Shown piece by piece: positions 5,265-6,731 of a stretch of 6,731 nt of DNA. The stretch spans positions 1-6,731 of the forward strand of contig JAEETR010000034.1 of assembly GCA_016286595.1 (NCBI GenBank), given 5' to 3'. Within the stretch, counting starts at the first letter, position 1. The number at the start of each line of letters is the position of its first letter. Both the position numbers and the translations under genes were made by a program. The notes under the pieces are model-generated. The model was not told the DNA's origin, did no database searches, and was given only the letters and a program-made list of their open reading frames with translations. The stretch comes from Oscillospiraceae bacterium (lineage in GTDB: Bacteria; Bacillota; Clostridia; Oscillospirales; Oscillospiraceae).

Positions 5265-5314
5265 TGACTACTTGAAATATTATAAAATTGGATTATTATT
5301 TTATTAGGTAGTCA
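5265..5314. repeat. Inverted repeat enclosing the insert promoter
   Basis: TGACTAC (5265-5271) and GTAGTCA (5308-5314) are perfect reverse complements separated by 36 bases. The putative promoter lies between them. They could be operator half-sites, the arms of a long hairpin, or a trace of an element boundary. Confidence 0.5.
5272..5299 (+). promoter_or_regulatory. Putative promoter of the insert operon
   Basis: TTGAAA (5272-5277), 16 bases, TATTAT (5294-5299), in very AT-rich DNA. The spacing is one short of ideal and AT-rich DNA yields such matches by chance, but it is well placed for the ribosome site at 5331-5336. Confidence 0.5.
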
Positions 5315-5345
5315 AAACAAAGATTATCAGAAAGGAATGATGCTT

Positions 5346-5408
5346 ATGAAAGACGAAGCATTAAGTAAAAATGGGACACGGATAATTAGAAGGACGGGGA
5401 GAAGTTGA
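5346..5408 (+). CDS. Small ORF of 20 codons upstream of the lipoprotein-like gene
   Basis: ATG at 5346 with AAAGGA at 5331-5336, 9 bases away, encodes MKDEALSKNGTRIIRRTGRS, a basic peptide with no recognisable family. Its TGA (5406-5408) overlaps the TTG start at 5405 of the next gene by three bases, a layout typical of translational coupling. It may be a coupling leader, a true small protein, or the remnant of a longer gene. Three further in-frame codons (ATG ATG CTT) lie upstream, but those ATGs sit too close to the ribosome site. Confidence 0.45.
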   Translation: MKDEALSKNGTRIIRRTGRS

Positions 5409-6166
5409 AAAAGGAATCAGGCATGACAATAACGCTGTGCCTTTTTGCTGTGCTGTTGATGATAGCGGAGATTTATGTGATTTCTTGCCAGGGAAAAAAC
5501 GTGGGATTTAACAGTTCTACGGATAAATCACTGGAGAATGTTCCGCGAGAACCGGATTCTTATCAACTTCCGCCGTTATACATGCTGAATGCTTACAGCT
5601 TTTCAACGGGTACGAGAGCGGGAAGAACGGTGCCGGGAACCGACTTTGTAGTCGCTGATTACGTACAGGTAAACGGCTATTTGATGGTATACAGGCGCAG
5701 CGCCGTTAGCGCTTATTATAATCTTGAAAATCAGCAGGGTGCGACAGTAAAGGTTGCCTTCAACGATCTTTTGCCGCTGTACAAAGGAGATTTGTATCAG
5801 GAAAACGCCGCCTGCGATTTCAAAATATTAAGAATAAACGAGGGCGACGGCCAAATAGAGTGGACGACAAAAGAGTGTAATCGGTACTTCATAGACGGAC
5901 AGAAAACTATGGAATATCTCATTCGTGAGGATGAGACAGGAATACTTACCCTGTGGGAGTTTTTTTGTATCGGTGTTTTATCGGAAGCGCCCAATGAGCT
6001 GCAGATACAAGCGTTTTTGGACTTGTACCCCGGGGTAAATATAGAAAGCCTCTATCTATACTCCGATAAAAGCGAGGAAGAGATTATAGAAATCATTGAT
6101 AACAATATTTTTGGGCAACACGAGGAGAGATACGGTTATACAAACATGTTAATGCCTGTTTTTTAG
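5405..6166 (+). CDS. Unrecognised secreted or lipid-anchored protein
   Basis: A 253-residue protein (from TTG 5405) that I do not recognise. It begins MKKESG, then a hydrophobic stretch (about residues 8-26) ending in VISC, which fits a lipobox with C28 as the anchored residue; one glutamate (E22) inside the stretch is unusual. The rest is soluble and acidic, with many aromatics (YQLPPLYMLNAY, YVQVNGYLMVYRR, WEFFCIG) and no transmembrane segment, repeat or known catalytic motif that I can see. Two starts are possible: TTG 5405 with AGAAGGA at 5388-5394 gives the charged KK end expected of a signal peptide and overlaps the upstream small ORF; ATG 5423 has AAGGA at 5411-5415, 7 bases away. The stop codon TAG lies inside the ribosome site of a following start at 6176, so a third operon gene once followed. 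AT content and codon use differ from the neighbours, pointing to transfer. Confidence 0.7.
   Translation: MKKESGMTITLCLFAVLLMIAEIYVISCQGKNVGFNSSTDKSLENVPREPDSYQLPPLYMLNAYSFSTGTRAGRTVPGTDFVVADYVQVNGYLMVYRRSAVSAYYNLENQQGATVKVAFNDLLPLYKGDLYQENAACDFKILRINEGDGQIEWTTKECNRYFIDGQKTMEYLIREDETGILTLWEFFCIGVLSEAPNELQIQAFLDLYPGVNIESLYLYSDKSEEEIIEIIDNNIFGQHEERYGYTNMLMPVF
5411..5415 (+). promoter_or_regulatory. Alternative ribosome site for the lipoprotein-like gene
   Basis: AAGGA, 7 bases before ATG 5423, competes with AGAAGGA at 5388-5394, 10 bases before TTG 5405. Choosing ATG 5423 would remove the MKKESG end but keep the hydrophobic stretch and the cysteine. Confidence 0.5.
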
Positions 6167-6175
6167 GAGGGAAAA

Positions 6176-6208
6176 ATGGAATTTTTTGTAAGGCATCAAA
6201 TATCATGA
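6176..6208 (+). pseudogene. Ten-codon stub of a third operon gene
   Basis: A near-perfect ribosome site (AGGAGGG, 6165-6171) overlaps the previous stop codon and precedes ATG 6176, but the frame encodes only MEFFVRHQIS before TGA. The TGA overlaps another ATG (6205) that gives MTDFGLSLY and stop. Such a strong initiation signal for so short a frame suggests that a real gene was cut or decayed here, about 45 bases before the right repeat copy. Confidence 0.45.
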
Positions 6209-6252
6209 CAGACTTTGGCCTCTCGCTTTATTAATTCACAGCACAACAAAAG

Positions 6253-6274
6253 GCGCACGGTGAAAACCGTGCGC
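6253..6274 (-). terminator. Hairpin terminator of the DUF711 gene (copy 2), with a poor T run
   Basis: The stem 6253-6261/6266-6274 (9 pairs, plus a G-T and an A-T pair outside) with a 4-base loop follows the DUF711 stop. On the minus strand it continues CTTTTGTTGTG, a weaker T run than in copy 1. The stem is conserved; the run that completes an efficient terminator seems to have been lost at the insert junction. Confidence 0.65.
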
Positions 6275-6303
6275 TTCTGCTTTGCTCTTTTCAGTTTTTC
6301 AGG
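6253..6303. repeat. 51-base direct repeat, right copy
   Basis: Identical to 5122-5172. This copy is joined to the intact DUF711 reading frame: the stop is at 6291-6293 and the last four codons (stop included) fall inside the repeat. Flanking bases on the left (6241-6252) differ from the left copy, so the repeat edge coincides with the edge of the hairpin stem. Confidence 0.95.
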
Positions 6304-6731
6304 GAGTTCAGCGGCGCCGGGATGCGGCCGCCGCGGTTTATAAACGCCGCGGGGGAGCAGCCGTTGACGGCCATCACCGGGGCGCTGCCCAATAGTCCGC
6401 CGAAGTCCACCGTGTCCCCCACCACCTTGCCCGGCGCGGGTATGACGCGAACGGCGGTGGTCTTGTTGTTTATCATGCCGATGGCCGCCTCGTCGGCGAT
6501 TATGGCGGAGATGGTCTCGGCGGTGGTGTCGCCGGGCAGGGCGATCATGTCAAGGCCCACGGAGCAAACGCAGGTCATGGCCTCCAGCTTCTCTATGCGC
6601 AGATTGCCGTTTGCGGCGGCGCGGATCATGCCCGCGTCCTCGGAAACGGGGATGAAGGCCCCGGACAGGCCCCCCACGTTGGAGGAGGCCATCACGCCGC
6701 CCTTTTTCACCGCGTCGTTGAGCATGGCAAG
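6291..6731 (-). CDS. UPF0210/DUF711 (PFL-family-like) protein, partial, C-terminal part
   Basis: The last 146 residues of a minus-strand gene that enters from the right edge; the family is about 450 residues, so this is roughly the final third. The visible ATG at 6725 is internal: the frame stays open to the window edge (Leu-Ala before it) and the family aligns through it. Diagnostic segments are KKGGVMASSNVGGLSGAF, EAMTCVCSVGLDMIALPGD, IIADEAAIGMINNKTTAVR, VIPAPGKVVGD and the C-terminus FINRGGRIPAPLNSLKN. The family is widespread in Bacillota; its function is not established, and it is often encoded beside a small ACT-domain protein, which would lie off the right edge. The stop (6291-6293) falls in a 51-base repeat shared with 5122-5172. 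Convergent with the GH32 gene before the insert arrived. Confidence 0.93.
   Translation of the reverse strand, partial: LAMLNDAVKKGGVMASSNVGGLSGAFIPVSEDAGMIRAAANGNLRIEKLEAMTCVCSVGLDMIALPGDTTAETISAIIADEAAIGMINNKTTAVRVIPAPGKVVGDTVDFGGLLGSAPVMAVNGCSPAAFINRGGRIPAPLNSLKN

Larger units (their letters stand above)
5198..6252. mobile_element. AT-rich insert between duplicated DUF711 gene ends (probable horizontally acquired fragment)
   Basis: Base composition changes abruptly. In 5221-5280, 14 of 60 bases are G or C, and in 5461-5520, 24 of 60, against 43 of 60 in the GH32 gene at 4321-4380. The segment carries one promoter, a 20-codon ORF, a lipoprotein-like gene and the stub of a third gene, all rightward. 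The 8-base GCGCACGG of the terminator stem recurs at 5200-5207, at the left edge, and at 6253-6260, at the right edge. No integrase, transposase or insertion-sequence ends are visible, so the mechanism is open. Calling it mobile is an inference from composition and the flanking duplication. Confidence 0.5.

Noticed and set aside
5198..6252. Insertion sequence or integron cassette
   Set aside because: No transposase or integrase frame, no terminal inverted repeats at the edges and no attC-like structure; only the direct repeat of the DUF711 end is seen.

Overview
The window holds the replication-initiation locus of a bacterium, most likely a moderately GC-rich member of the Bacillota (Clostridia-like). 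The order dnaA, dnaN, S4-domain gene on one strand, the GTG start of dnaA, strong AGGAG-type ribosome sites, sigma-A-type promoters and the UPF0210/DUF711 gene all fit that group. Nothing here fixes the genus. Most genes are clearly GC-rich; one 1 kb segment near the right end is not.

Left part (1-3594), minus strand: reading leftward, tadA (tRNA adenosine deaminase), dnaA (initiator), dnaN (sliding clamp) and the beginning of an S4 RNA-binding gene that overlaps the end of dnaN. The gaps between these genes carry DnaA-box-like nonamers, mostly TTTTCCACA and TTTTCAACA rather than TTATCCACA, and AT-rich stretches. They are the natural candidates for oriC and for DnaA autoregulation. Finding tadA directly upstream of dnaA, with a pair of DnaA-box-like sites on its promoter, departs from the common rpmH-dnaA-dnaN order.

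Middle part (3595-5103), plus strand: a YhcV-like protein with two CBS domains, then a GH32 beta-fructosidase with its own promoter. The GH32 protein has all three catalytic motifs but only 332 residues, so it has the propeller without the usual C-terminal beta-sandwich. Genes diverge from the tadA/CBS gap.

Right part (5104-6731): the 3' third of a UPF0210/DUF711 gene enters from the right on the minus strand. Its last bases and its hairpin terminator occur twice, at 5122-5172 and 6253-6303 (51 identical bases, 1131 apart). The left copy continues as ten codons that still spell the DUF711 C-terminus (IPAPLNSLKN, stop) with only synonymous differences, then loses all similarity. Between the copies lies an AT-rich insert with a promoter, a 20-codon ORF, an unrecognised putative lipoprotein (5405-6166) and a ten-codon stub of a third gene. 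This looks like a small operon fragment of foreign origin, bounded by a duplicated gene end. Insertion at the 3' end of DUF711, or recombination with a diverged DUF711 locus, are both possible. No recombinase or insertion sequence is visible.

No tRNA, rRNA, CRISPR array or recognisable transposase was found.
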